Shown here: in pieces, positions 17,152 to 25,510 of the stretch
Numbering within the stretch: position 1 is the stretch's first letter
Layout: every line of letters begins with the position of its first letter
NCBI GenBank assembly: GCA_019779905.1
Contig: JABAKE010000006.1
Span: 124,001-188,000, forward strand
DNA length: 64,000 nt
Source: Modestobacter lapidis
GTDB lineage: Bacteria; Actinomycetota; Actinomycetes; Mycobacteriales; Geodermatophilaceae
Direction of reading: 5' to 3'
Notes under the pieces: generated by a model
The model's input: only the letters and a program-made list of their open reading frames with translations
Databases searched by the model: none
What the model was told of the DNA's origin: nothing
Made by a program: the position numbers and the translations under genes

Positions 17152-17694
17152 TCAGTGCCGCCGGCCCCTGCCGGCCGACTGCGGACGCGCCGGCCCGGTG
17201 CCCGGGTGGCCGGTGTGCTCCCGGCCGGAGGTGCCACCCAGCGGCAGCGACTGGAAGAGCAGCACCGCTCCCCACGGGCCGATGACCCAGATCGGCCACG
17301 GGTAGATCCACTCGGTGCTGGCCACCGAGGTGAACAGCCAGATGCTGATCACGATGGCCGCCGTCGTCGCCCAGCTCGCCCATGCCGCCCGGAGGCCACC
17401 GCCACCGTGCCAGGGGGAACAGGACGACGTGCCGTGCGTCCCGGATTGGACCGGCGTCCGGCCGGGGTCGTGCGCGCCGCTCGGGCCGGCCGGCCGGACG
17501 GCAGCGGAGGGGGCGGTGGCCGGCAGGTCACTGGTGAGCTCGCCGAGCTGGCCGTAGGTGCGGGCCGCGTAGGCCCGGGTGAGGCGCTCGTCGTACTCCG
17601 CGACGGTCAGGCGCCCGGCGGACATGTGCGCGCCGAGCACCTCCGCGACGGCGGCCCGGTCGGCGTCGGAGGCGCGCAGGTGCGGTTCGGGCAT
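17152..17694 (-). CDS. DUF1707 and 2TM domain membrane protein
   Basis: A 180-residue protein. Residues 1-55 form the DUF1707 (SHOCT-like) module with RASDADRAAVAEVLG, AGRLTVAEYDERL and AYAARTYGQL; two transmembrane helices follow in the C-terminal half, and the end is basic. DUF1707 proteins are common in actinobacteria and are thought to act in membrane sensing or regulation, without known activity. The ATG follows GAGGAG. Confidence 0.85.
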   Translation of the reverse strand: MPEPHLRASDADRAAVAEVLGAHMSAGRLTVAEYDERLTRAYAARTYGQLGELTSDLPATAPSAAVRPAGPSGAHDPGRTPVQSGTHGTSSCSPWHGGGGLRAAWASWATTAAIVISIWLFTSVASTEWIYPWPIWVIGPWGAVLLFQSLPLGGTSGREHTGHPGTGPARPQSAGRGRRH

Positions 17695-17843
17695 TCCGGA
17701 CTCCTCGTGTCGGGTGCGGTGCCCAGTCTGGTGGGCCGGGGCCCGGCCGGGCCACTGACGTCTGTCACCAGTTCGACGGGCCCGGAGCAGCGGACGGCGC
17801 CCACCTGCCTCCGTGCGCAGCACCTGGTCGGAGTTCCATCCGA

Positions 17844-17857
17844 GTTCCACGTGGAAC
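17844..17857. promoter_or_regulatory. parS: parS-like ParB-binding palindrome
   Basis: GTTCCACGTGGAAC is a perfect 14-bp palindrome with the CACGTG core of bacterial parS (consensus GTTTCACGTGAAAC, with symmetric T/C changes here). It lies in the gap between divergent genes, and the identical sequence recurs at 53794. ParB would load here for origin segregation. ParA/ParB genes are not in the window. Confidence 0.65.
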
Positions 17858-17945
17858 AGCTCGCCGCCCCCGGCACCGACGATCCGGCGTCCGTCGGCCG
17901 TATGTGGTGAGCTGGCCGCTGCCCGCCCCGGCCAGGAGGAATCGC

Positions 17946-19829
17946 ATGCCGCTCGATCACCAGCTCCGGCAGTTCGCCGACGCCGCCCAGGCCGGCGGCG
18001 AGCCGTCCGTCACCGCAGACCCCGTCGCCGACCGGGCGCGCTTCCGGGAGCTCGCGCTCGCCCGGCAGGCCGGCCTCGACCCCGAGCCGGTCCTCGACGT
18101 GGAGGACCGGAGCATCTCCGGTCCGGACGGCGAGCTGCCGGTGCGCCTGTACCGCGCCGGGTGGCGAGGGCCGGCGGAGGCGCGGCCGGTGGTGGTCTGG
18201 CTGCACGGCGGCGGCTGGCGGGTCGGCGACCTGGACACCGCCGACCCGGTCTGCCGGCGGGTGGCCAACGCGCTGCGTGCGGTCGTCGTCTCGGTCGACT
18301 ACCGGCTCGCGCCGGAGCACCCCCATCCCGCGCCCCTGGAGGACGCGATGACCGCGCTCCGCTGGGCGGCGGAGCGCTGGCCGGACGCCCCGCTGGTCGT
18401 GGGCGGCGACAGCGCCGGAGGCGGGCTGGCGGCGAGCGCCGCGCTGCGGGCCCGCGACGGGGGTGGGCCGCGGCTGGCGGCGCAGTTGCTGGTCTACCCG
18501 GCGCTCGACCCGGCCCAGGGCCTGCCCTCGAACACGGAGAACGCCGCGGGGCCCTTCGTCACCACCGCCGACATGGCCGCCTTCTACGCCGCGTACCTGC
18601 CCGGCAGCGTCCAGGACGCCGATCCGGTCGTCGCGCCGCTGGGCCGGGACCTGGCCGGTCTGCCCCCGGCGGTCGTGACGACGGCGGAGTACGACCCGCT
18701 GCGCGACGAGGGCGACGGGTACGCCACGCAGTTGGCGGCGGCCGGCGTGCCCACCACGCACCTGCCCGGGCCCGGGTTGGCGCACGGCTGGTTCTCCATG
18801 GGTGGGGTGTCGGCGGCGGCCGCGAGCCGCCGGGACGAGGTGCTCAGCGCCCTCGCCGACCTGCTCGCCGGGCCGGCGGGCGCCCGGCGAGCCGATCCGG
18901 ACGGGCGGTGGCCGGCCACCGAGCCACGCGGCACCTGGGTCCAGCGCGGAGCGGCTCGGCTCGCCGTCGACCTGCGCGGTGGCGGGCTCCGCCGGCTCGT
19001 CGTCGGCAGCTGGGACGTGCTCGACGGCTATCCCGCCGGCACGGTGCCGGCCGGTCGACGTGGTGGCGTCCTGCTGCCCTGGCCCAACCGGCTGCGCGGT
19101 GGCGCGTGGCGGTGGCGGGGGCGCGACCTCCAGCTCGACGTGGTCAGCCCCGCGTCCCCCAACGCCATCCACGGGCTGGTCTCGGCCCAGCCGTGGGACG
19201 TGCTGGACCAGCGGTCGGGCGGCGTCTCGGTCGGCACGGTGCTCGAGCCGCGCGCGGGCTACCCCTTCCGCCTGGCGGCGGCGATCGACTACGAGCTCAC
19301 CCCGGACCAGCTCGCCGTCACCGTGCGGGTGCGCAACGCCGGGGACGACGACGCCCCGTTCGGCGTCGGCATGCACCCCTATCTGCACGTGGGCGCCGAC
19401 GACGACGGCGGCATCAGCGCGGGCGAGCTCACCGTGCCCGCTCGCACCGCCCTGGAGCTGGACGGTGGCCTGCCCACGGGTGGCCGGCGGGGCTTCGACG
19501 GAGCCATCGGACGGATCGGGGACCGCGCCCTGGACGACGCGGTGACCGACCTGGTGCGCGACGACGACGGCTGGGCGCGGGTGCGGGTCGGGGGCCCGGC
19601 GGGGAGCCTGGAGCTCGCGGTCGACCGGTCCTGGCCGTGGCTCCAGGTCTACTCGGGCGACACCCTGCCCCCCGGGCAGCGGCGGCGCAGCCTCGCCGTG
19701 GAACCGATGACGTGCCCGCCGAACGCCCTCGCCGACGGCGCGGACCTGGTCGTCCTGCCACCCGGAGGCACGTGGTCGGGCACGTGGACGCTGCGGTGGA
19801 CACCGCGGGCCGGCGGTTCCGGCTCGTGA
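17946..19829 (+). CDS. Alpha/beta hydrolase (HSL-type esterase) fused to aldose 1-epimerase-like domain
   Basis: A 627-residue two-domain protein. Residues 1 to about 300 form an HSL-family carboxylesterase: oxyanion motif HGGGW (about 88), nucleophile in GDSAGGG (about 155), Asp in EYDPLRDEG, His in AHGWFS. Residues about 310-627 match the galactose-mutarotase superfamily: GGVLLPWPNRL, AIHGLVS, GMHPYLHVG and a C-terminal VEPMTCPPNA. GGAGG precedes the ATG at 17946 and there is no stop or restart at the join. The fusion suggests action on an acylated sugar, ester cleavage linked to anomer conversion; that is inference. It overlaps or abuts the S4 gene. Confidence 0.9.
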   Translation: MPLDHQLRQFADAAQAGGEPSVTADPVADRARFRELALARQAGLDPEPVLDVEDRSISGPDGELPVRLYRAGWRGPAEARPVVVWLHGGGWRVGDLDTADPVCRRVANALRAVVVSVDYRLAPEHPHPAPLEDAMTALRWAAERWPDAPLVVGGDSAGGGLAASAALRARDGGGPRLAAQLLVYPALDPAQGLPSNTENAAGPFVTTADMAAFYAAYLPGSVQDADPVVAPLGRDLAGLPPAVVTTAEYDPLRDEGDGYATQLAAAGVPTTHLPGPGLAHGWFSMGGVSAAAASRRDEVLSALADLLAGPAGARRADPDGRWPATEPRGTWVQRGAARLAVDLRGGGLRRLVVGSWDVLDGYPAGTVPAGRRGGVLLPWPNRLRGGAWRWRGRDLQLDVVSPASPNAIHGLVSAQPWDVLDQRSGGVSVGTVLEPRAGYPFRLAAAIDYELTPDQLAVTVRVRNAGDDDAPFGVGMHPYLHVGADDDGGISAGELTVPARTALELDGGLPTGGRRGFDGAIGRIGDRALDDAVTDLVRDDDGWARVRVGGPAGSLELAVDRSWPWLQVYSGDTLPPGQRRRSLAVEPMTCPPNALADGADLVVLPPGGTWSGTWTLRWTPRAGGSGS

Positions 19830-19846
19830 CCAGCGAGGATGAGGCG

Positions 19847-20062
19847 GTGCGCACCATTGAGCTCCGTCCGGGTGAGGACACCATCCGGCTCGGTCAGCTG
19901 CTGAAGCTGGTCGACGCCGTGCCCACCGGCGCGCAGGTGAAGGACGTGCTGGCCGGCGGCGACGTCGCGGTGAACGGGGAACCCGAGGAGCGCCGCGGGC
20001 GTCAGCTGCACCGGGGCGACGTGGTGTCGGTCGCCGGCATGGCGGACGTCCGGATCGGCTGA
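19847..20062 (+). CDS. S4-domain RNA-binding protein
   Basis: A 71-residue single S4 domain like the YbcJ family: DTIRLGQLLKLVDAV, GAQVKDVLAGGDVAVNG and RRGRQLHRGDVV. It probably binds structured RNA such as ribosomal RNA. The GTG at 19847 follows GAGGATGAGG; an alternative GTG at 19826 overlaps the previous stop (GTGA) and adds seven residues. It is likely co-transcribed with the fusion hydrolase. Confidence 0.85.
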   Translation: MRTIELRPGEDTIRLGQLLKLVDAVPTGAQVKDVLAGGDVAVNGEPEERRGRQLHRGDVVSVAGMADVRIG

Positions 20063-20192
20063 TCCGAGCGGGATGTCGCTCTGGGTGGCCAGCGACGAAC
20101 CGAGCGTCAGGCCGCGCCGAGCGGCAATGAGTTCACCTGCCTGTCACAGACTTCATGTGCATGACGTGGGTGTGCGGGGCAGTGCGGAAGAG

Positions 20193-20227
20193 CCCGGGCG
20201 GCGGTGGTGCGGAACCCGCCGCCCGGG
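20193..20227. terminator. Bidirectional terminator
   Basis: A perfect 12-bp stem (CCCGGGCGGCGG and complement, arms 20193-20204 and 20216-20227) with an 11-base loop lies between two convergent genes. Confidence 0.75.
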
Positions 20228-20230
20228 GAT

Positions 20231-21211
20231 CTACTCCTCCCCGTCGGGTAGCACCAGTTCGACGATCAGCGCCCGGTGGTCACTGCGCGGCACCGGGAGC
20301 AGCGTCAGCGATGCCACGCCCACCCGTGGGTCGACGAGCACGTGGTCCAGGGTCAGCCGGGGCTGGGGCAGCCGTTGCGGCGTCCAGGTGGCCGACAGCG
20401 CCCGCCCGGCCGCCAGTGCCGCATCGCGGTAGCCGGAGGCGACCACCCGGCGCAGCGCCGCATGGTCCAGCGTCGCGTTGAAGTCACCGGCCAGCATCCG
20501 CAGCACCCCTGGGCCGGGCGCGGGGAGGTCCGCCAGGTCCGCCGCCCACTGCCGCACCGACCGCGGCGACGTCGACGGCGGCATCGTGTGCACCGCGGTC
20601 ACCTCGACGTCCGGTGCGCCGGGTACCGCGATCCGCGCCGCCGGCTGCTCGAAGTGACCGGGCACGGCGAACCGCTCCAGCAACGGCCATCGCGACCACA
20701 GCGCACCCCCGGCCGCCGGCGGCGCCCCGTCCCGCGCCCCGAGCACGTGCGCGTGCGGCAGATGGTCACCGATCCCCGCGGCGCGCAGGGCCATCGCCGC
20801 CGGCGGGGTCACCTCCTGCAGCACCAGCACGTCCACCCGGTGCGCCGCCACCAGTGCCACCACGGCCTGCGGATCGGCCTGCCCCAGTCGCAGGCTCACC
20901 GTGGCCACCCGCAGCCGCCGGGCCCCCTCCTCCCACGGCGTCGGCCGGCGCCCTGCCCGGGCCAGCACGGCGCCGGCGAGCACGATCCCCGCCGTCGCCG
21001 CCACCGCGGCGGCAGCCCGTGACCGGGCGCGCACCGCCACGGCCAGCGGCACGGCGCTCGTCGCCGCGGCGTACGGGGTGAACGCCAGCGCCGGCACCAG
21101 CGGGTACCCCCGCTCCGTGCCGGTGGCCCGCAGCAGCGCCCACACCGCCCAGGGTGTCGTGACCGCCGCCGCCCACCGGTGCCGCTGACGCTGGGTCCGG
21201 CCGGGGGTCAT
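20231..21211 (-). CDS. Endonuclease/exonuclease/phosphatase family membrane protein
   Basis: A 326-residue protein. Two or three hydrophobic segments occupy about residues 15-75; then an EEP domain follows with LQEV (metal-binding Glu), HTMPPST, GDFNAT and C-terminal LDHVLVD plus SDHRALIVE. The catalytic Asp/Asn/His set is intact. Related membrane-tethered proteins act on phosphodiesters outside or at the membrane; the substrate here is unknown. Start is the ATG at 21211; a GTG at 21220 is possible. Confidence 0.85.
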   Translation of the reverse strand: MTPGRTQRQRHRWAAAVTTPWAVWALLRATGTERGYPLVPALAFTPYAAATSAVPLAVAVRARSRAAAAVAATAGIVLAGAVLARAGRRPTPWEEGARRLRVATVSLRLGQADPQAVVALVAAHRVDVLVLQEVTPPAAMALRAAGIGDHLPHAHVLGARDGAPPAAGGALWSRWPLLERFAVPGHFEQPAARIAVPGAPDVEVTAVHTMPPSTSPRSVRQWAADLADLPAPGPGVLRMLAGDFNATLDHAALRRVVASGYRDAALAAGRALSATWTPQRLPQPRLTLDHVLVDPRVGVASLTLLPVPRSDHRALIVELVLPDGEE

Positions 21212-21331
21212 CCCGCGCACGGTAACCGCCGGCCCCGCCGCTGGTGCACTGTTCACCCTGGTGCGGTAGTACTCGGCCGGTCCGGCGCGGGCCGCAGGCA
21301 CTGGCGACGGTGGAGCAGAGGAGTGGTGTCG

Positions 21332-22966
21332 GTGGCACGGGAACAGCTGGAGATCGAGCGGAAGTTCGACGTCGAGGAGGCGTTCGTGCTGCCCGACCTC
21401 TCCGGCGTGCCCGGCGTCTCCTCGGCCGGCGAGCCGGTCGAGCACACCCTCGAGGCCATCTACCACGACACCGCCGACCTGCGGCTCGCCCGCGCGAAGG
21501 TCACCCTGCGCCGGCGCACCGGCGGCACCGACGCCGGCTGGCACGTCAAGCTGCCCGCCGCCGCGGGCGCCCGCCGGGAGCTGCACAGCCCGCTGGGCCG
21601 CGCCAGGAAGACCGTGCCCACGGCCGTGCTGGCCCCCGCACTCGGCATCGTGCGGCACGCGCCGGTCACCCAGGTGGCCGGCCTGCGCACCCGCCGGCTG
21701 GTCACCGAGCTGTACGGCGAGGACGGCCGCGTCCTCGCCGAGGTCGCCGACGACCACGTCACCGGCACCGCGTTCCCCGCCGAACCCGGGGAGGCCGCCG
21801 TCGTCAGCTCGTGGCGGGAGGTCGAGGTCGAGCTCGTCGACGGCGACGAGCAGGTGCTGTCCGCCGTCGGCGAGGCGCTGGTCGCCGCGGGCGCGCAGCC
21901 TTCCCCGTCGGCCTCCAAGCTGATCCGGGTCCTCGGGAACCGGCTCCCCGCCGTTGATCCGGCGGCCGGCCGGCCGGCCGCTGCCGTCGCTCCGGAGCCG
22001 CACGAGGCAGCGGACGGCTCCGGCGGTGAGGGCAGGAGGTCCGGGAAGGGCGGCAAGAAGGCGCGTCGCCGCCACGCCGCGGCCCGGGCGGCGGCCCCCT
22101 CGACCGCCGCGGACCTCGTCCGCGCCGCGCTGGCCGATCTGGTGGCCGGCCTGCAGGACGCCGATCTGATGGTGCGCACCGACACCCCCGACGGGATCCA
22201 CCAGGTCCGGGTCTCCTGCCGGCGGCTGCGCAGCGTCCTGGCCGCGTTCCGGCCCGTCCTCGACCGGGAGCGCACCGATCCGCTGCGGGCTGAGCTGCAG
22301 TGGGCCGGTGGCGAGCTGTCCGGCAGCCGGGACGCCGAGGTCGCTCTCGGCCACCTGCGGGAGCTGGTCGCCGCCCAGCCACCGGAGCTCGTGCTGGGCC
22401 CGGTGGCCGCGCGCCTGCAGCAGGAGGAGCTGCGCGACGGGCTCGCGAGCGGCGACGAGGCCCGCACGCTGCTCGGCACCCGCCGCTACCTGGACCTGCT
22501 CGACGCCCTCGCCGACCTGGTCGCCGACCCGCCGTTCACCGAGCGGGCCGCGCAGCCCGCCGCCCCGGTCGTCCGGGCCGTGCTGGCGCGCACCGTCACG
22601 CGGTTGACGAACGCCGTCGACCTCGCCGACGGGGCCGTCGATCCGGAAGCGCTGCACGGCGTCCGGAAGGCCGCCAAGCGGCTGCGGTACACCGCCGACG
22701 TGGCCGTCCCGGTGCTCGGCGACCCCGCCCGCGACCTGGTCGACGGCCTCAAGGACGTCCAGGAGGTCCTCGGCCGGCGCCAGGACACCTTCGTCACCCG
22801 CGAGCTGTGCACCCGGCTGGGTGCGCAGTCCTTCGCCGCCGGGGGTAACCCCTGGACGTTCGGGCGGCTGCACGGCCTGGAGCAGTCCCGCGGGGAGCAG
22901 GCCGCACGCGAGTTCTGGACGCAGTGGCCCCGGCTGCGCCCCGTCCTGAGGGCCGCCACCCGGTGA
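21332..22966 (+). CDS. CYTH and CHAD domain protein
   Basis: A 544-residue protein. The N-terminal CYTH domain (about 5-200) begins EIERKFDV and binds triphosphate compounds and divalent metal within a beta tunnel. A Lys/Arg-rich linker (GGKKARRRHAAARAAA) leads to a C-terminal CHAD domain (about 255-540) with conserved basic and His residues (HQVRVSCRRLRSVLAAFRPV, HGVRKAAKRLRYTAD). CHAD domains bind polyphosphate, so a role in polyphosphate or triphosphate metabolism is likely. GTG at 21332 chosen from three close GTGs after CAGAGGA. Confidence 0.92.
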   Translation: MAREQLEIERKFDVEEAFVLPDLSGVPGVSSAGEPVEHTLEAIYHDTADLRLARAKVTLRRRTGGTDAGWHVKLPAAAGARRELHSPLGRARKTVPTAVLAPALGIVRHAPVTQVAGLRTRRLVTELYGEDGRVLAEVADDHVTGTAFPAEPGEAAVVSSWREVEVELVDGDEQVLSAVGEALVAAGAQPSPSASKLIRVLGNRLPAVDPAAGRPAAAVAPEPHEAADGSGGEGRRSGKGGKKARRRHAAARAAAPSTAADLVRAALADLVAGLQDADLMVRTDTPDGIHQVRVSCRRLRSVLAAFRPVLDRERTDPLRAELQWAGGELSGSRDAEVALGHLRELVAAQPPELVLGPVAARLQQEELRDGLASGDEARTLLGTRRYLDLLDALADLVADPPFTERAAQPAAPVVRAVLARTVTRLTNAVDLADGAVDPEALHGVRKAAKRLRYTADVAVPVLGDPARDLVDGLKDVQEVLGRRQDTFVTRELCTRLGAQSFAAGGNPWTFGRLHGLEQSRGEQAAREFWTQWPRLRPVLRAATR

Positions 22967-22994
22967 CCGCCGGTCACCCGGCCGGCACCGGAGC

Positions 22995-24311
22995 GTGCCG
23001 GTGTCGCTGATCGCCCTGGTCGGCTTCGGCACCGTCGTCCTGCTCGCGATGTCCCTGCTGCACGGCTACGTGTGGTGGCGCTACGTCCGCAGCACCACCC
23101 GCCCCGGGCGGGTGCGGCGCCGGCTGACGGTGCTCACCGTCGTCCTGGCGCTGCTACCGGGCTCCGCCGTCCTGTTCGGCGACGAGCTGCCGCAGCCGGC
23201 CGGCACGCTCCTGGCCTGGGTCGGTTTCACGTGGCTCGGACTGCTGTTCTACCTGTTCCTGACGAGCCTCCTCACTGAGCCGGTGCGGGTGATCGCGAGG
23301 CTGCGCCGGCGGCCGGACGGACGGACGGAACCCGCCGAGTCCGGCCCGAGTGGGGCCCGGAGGGTCCCGCGCAGCGACGGCTCAGCGGCTCCGCGAGACG
23401 GGGGGACGGCACCTGGCCGCGATGCGATCCGTCAGGATCGCCATGTCACAGCTCGCCGCCTCTTCCTCGCCCGCTCCCTGGCGGTCGGGGCCGGGGCCCT
23501 CGCGGTCGGGACGGCGGGCACCGGCGCCGTCATCGCCAACTCCGCGCCCGTCGTCCGGCGGGTGCCCATCCGCATCCCCGGCCTGGACCCCGGCCTGGCC
23601 GGCCTGCGGATCGTCACCTTCTCCGACGGCCACCTCTCCGCCACCTACGGTGGGCGGCGGTTCGAGCGGCTGGTCGAGACGGTGAACGCGCAGCGCCCGG
23701 ACGTCGTGGCCATCGTCGGCGACCTGGTGGACGGCGACGTGCGCGAACTCCGGGAGGACGCCGCCCCGCTGGCCGACCTGGTCAGCGAGCAGGGCGCCTA
23801 CTTCGTCACCGGCAACCACGAGTACTTCGTCGACACCGAGGCCTGGATGCGCCACCTGCCGACCCTCGGCGTCGACGTCCTCCGCAACGAGCGCGTGGTC
23901 GTCCGCGGGCGCGGCGACGCGACCCTCGACCTGGCCGGCATCGACGACCGCACCGCGGCCGCGTCCGGCCTGCCCGGCCACGGCGCCGACCTGGACGCCG
24001 CGCTCGATGGCCGGGACGACGACGTCCCGCTGATCCTGCTCGCACACCAGCCGGTCATGGTCGGGCAGGCGCGCGCCGCGGGGGTCGACCTGCAGCTGTC
24101 CGGGCACACCCACGGCGGCCAGCTGTGGCCCTTCGACTACGCGATCCGGCTCGACCAGCCGGTGGTCGAGGGCTGGTCGCAGCAGGGGCCCACCCAGCTC
24201 TACGTCACCGCCGGCGCCGGCTACTGGGGTCCGCCGATGCGGGTCGGTGCCCGGCCGGAGGTCACCGTGATCGAGCTGCAGCCGGGGGAGCCGGCCGCGC
24301 CGCCGCGTTAG
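22995..24311 (+). CDS. Metallophosphoesterase with N-terminal membrane domain
   Basis: A 438-residue calcineurin-like phosphoesterase. Three transmembrane segments occupy about 1-95, then a linker and a fourth hydrophobic segment near 155-180. The catalytic blocks are FSDGHLSATYGG, GDLVDGD, GNHEYF, AHQPV and SGHTHGGQLWPF. The domain is likely periplasmic-side. Related YkuE-like enzymes hydrolyse phosphate esters, with UDP-diacylglucosamine and lipids reported for some. It lies 28 bases after the CYTH-CHAD gene. Confidence 0.9.
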   Translation: MPVSLIALVGFGTVVLLAMSLLHGYVWWRYVRSTTRPGRVRRRLTVLTVVLALLPGSAVLFGDELPQPAGTLLAWVGFTWLGLLFYLFLTSLLTEPVRVIARLRRRPDGRTEPAESGPSGARRVPRSDGSAAPRDGGTAPGRDAIRQDRHVTARRLFLARSLAVGAGALAVGTAGTGAVIANSAPVVRRVPIRIPGLDPGLAGLRIVTFSDGHLSATYGGRRFERLVETVNAQRPDVVAIVGDLVDGDVRELREDAAPLADLVSEQGAYFVTGNHEYFVDTEAWMRHLPTLGVDVLRNERVVVRGRGDATLDLAGIDDRTAAASGLPGHGADLDAALDGRDDDVPLILLAHQPVMVGQARAAGVDLQLSGHTHGGQLWPFDYAIRLDQPVVEGWSQQGPTQLYVTAGAGYWGPPMRVGARPEVTVIELQPGEPAAPPR

Positions 24312-24460
24312 GACGGCGGACGCGGATGTCGGATCCGCACCACGGGGTCAGGGTGGTGCGGCACGGCAGTCACGAGCCCCCGCGCCTCGCGGCTGCCGCG
24401 AGGCGTTGGTACACATGCGACGTGGCCGCGACGTGGCCGCGCATGCCCGCGGGGGTGGCG

Positions 24461-25366
24461 ATGGAGCCGGAACTCGGCGTGCGGCTGGCGGCCCAGCGCC
24501 TCACGGCGCTGCTCGTCGCGCCGCCCTACCGCCGCCGCTGGCAGATCCACAGCACGGTGCGGCGCGCCGAGCTGTCCCGTGCGGCGGTCGCCGCCGTCCT
24601 CGCCGAGCATCTGTACGAGACCGGCGAGGTGGGCGACGGGCACCGCGCCCGCAGCCTGGAGAACCGGGTCGGCCGGGCGCTCAACGGTCGCCGGATGTCC
24701 GACCGCACCCTCGAGCTGTTCATCACGGCGTTCGGTCTGAGCTCCGAGCACGCCGAGGAGCTCCGGGACCTGCTCCGGGGGCGCAGCGGCCGCAGCCAGC
24801 TGGTGGTCGCCGGCGCGCTGTCCGCGGAGCGGGAGATGCCCCCGCGGACCTGGCGGTCGCTGCAGCTGGCCGAGGAGCACACCGTCGGCCCCGATCGCGC
24901 GCCGCGGCAGCACGTCACGCGGCAGCTGCTGGAGGCCGTGGCGGAGACACGGCGGTACTACTACGCCTTCGACACCGCCCACGCCGCCGTCACGGTGCTC
25001 ACCGGCGGCGCGCCGACGGGGGCCTTCCGGGTGCCCGGCACGCCCATCCACGTGGTGGAGATCGAGCTGTTCCGGCCGCTGCTGCCCGGCCAGACCCTCC
25101 ACCTGGAGTACCGCACGGTGTTCAGCTACCCGGAACCGCCGGAGCCGGTGTTCCGCCGGGGCATCTCCGAGTCGGTGCGGCATGTCGCCGTCACCGTCCG
25201 CTTCGACCCCGCCGCCACGCCACGCCGGGTGCGGCGCGGCCGGTGGGAGTCGGCCGCGGCCACCGAGCCCGCCGAGGTGGGCCCGGTCGAACTGGTCGGC
25301 GGGCAGGCGTCGCTGGAGCTGGTCCCCGACGGCCGGTGCGTCATCGGCTACACCTGGGAGTGGTGA
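24461..25366 (+). CDS. Uncharacterised actinobacterial protein with N-terminal helical (HTH-like) region
   Basis: I do not recognise a named family. The first 110 residues are helical and Arg-rich (VRLAAQRLTALL, RVGRALNGRRMSDRTLELFITAFGL, AEELRDLL) and look like a regulator-type helical bundle; the C-terminal 180 residues are beta-rich with no cofactor motif. The ATG of MEPELGVRL was chosen after GGGGGTGG; an ATG at 24326 would add 45 residues of poor character. It is convergent with pfkA. Confidence 0.65.
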   Translation: MEPELGVRLAAQRLTALLVAPPYRRRWQIHSTVRRAELSRAAVAAVLAEHLYETGEVGDGHRARSLENRVGRALNGRRMSDRTLELFITAFGLSSEHAEELRDLLRGRSGRSQLVVAGALSAEREMPPRTWRSLQLAEEHTVGPDRAPRQHVTRQLLEAVAETRRYYYAFDTAHAAVTVLTGGAPTGAFRVPGTPIHVVEIELFRPLLPGQTLHLEYRTVFSYPEPPEPVFRRGISESVRHVAVTVRFDPAATPRRVRRGRWESAAATEPAEVGPVELVGGQASLELVPDGRCVIGYTWEW

Positions 25367-25378
25367 TGGGGTAGCTCA

Positions 25379-25496
25379 CCGGCCGCTCTGGCCGGGTGGT
25401 CACGTCGCGGGGGCCGGAGGCTCCCCGACGTGGACACGGGAAGCGGCTCAGCGCACGAGGGGACGGCCGTGACCGCGGTGTCGTCCGGAGGACGAC
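25379..25496. terminator. Weak terminator hairpins between convergent genes
   Basis: Two small stems lie in the gap: CCGGCC at 25379-25384 with its complement at 25390-25395, and GTCGTCC at 25480-25486 with its complement at 25490-25496. Nothing else was seen in the 144-base gap. Confidence 0.4.
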
Positions 25497-25510
25497 GGTG
25501 TGCACAGCCT

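Noticed and set aside
20073-20432. Possible gene after the S4 protein
   Set aside because: No ribosome site, runs through the terminator hairpin and antisense to the EEP gene.
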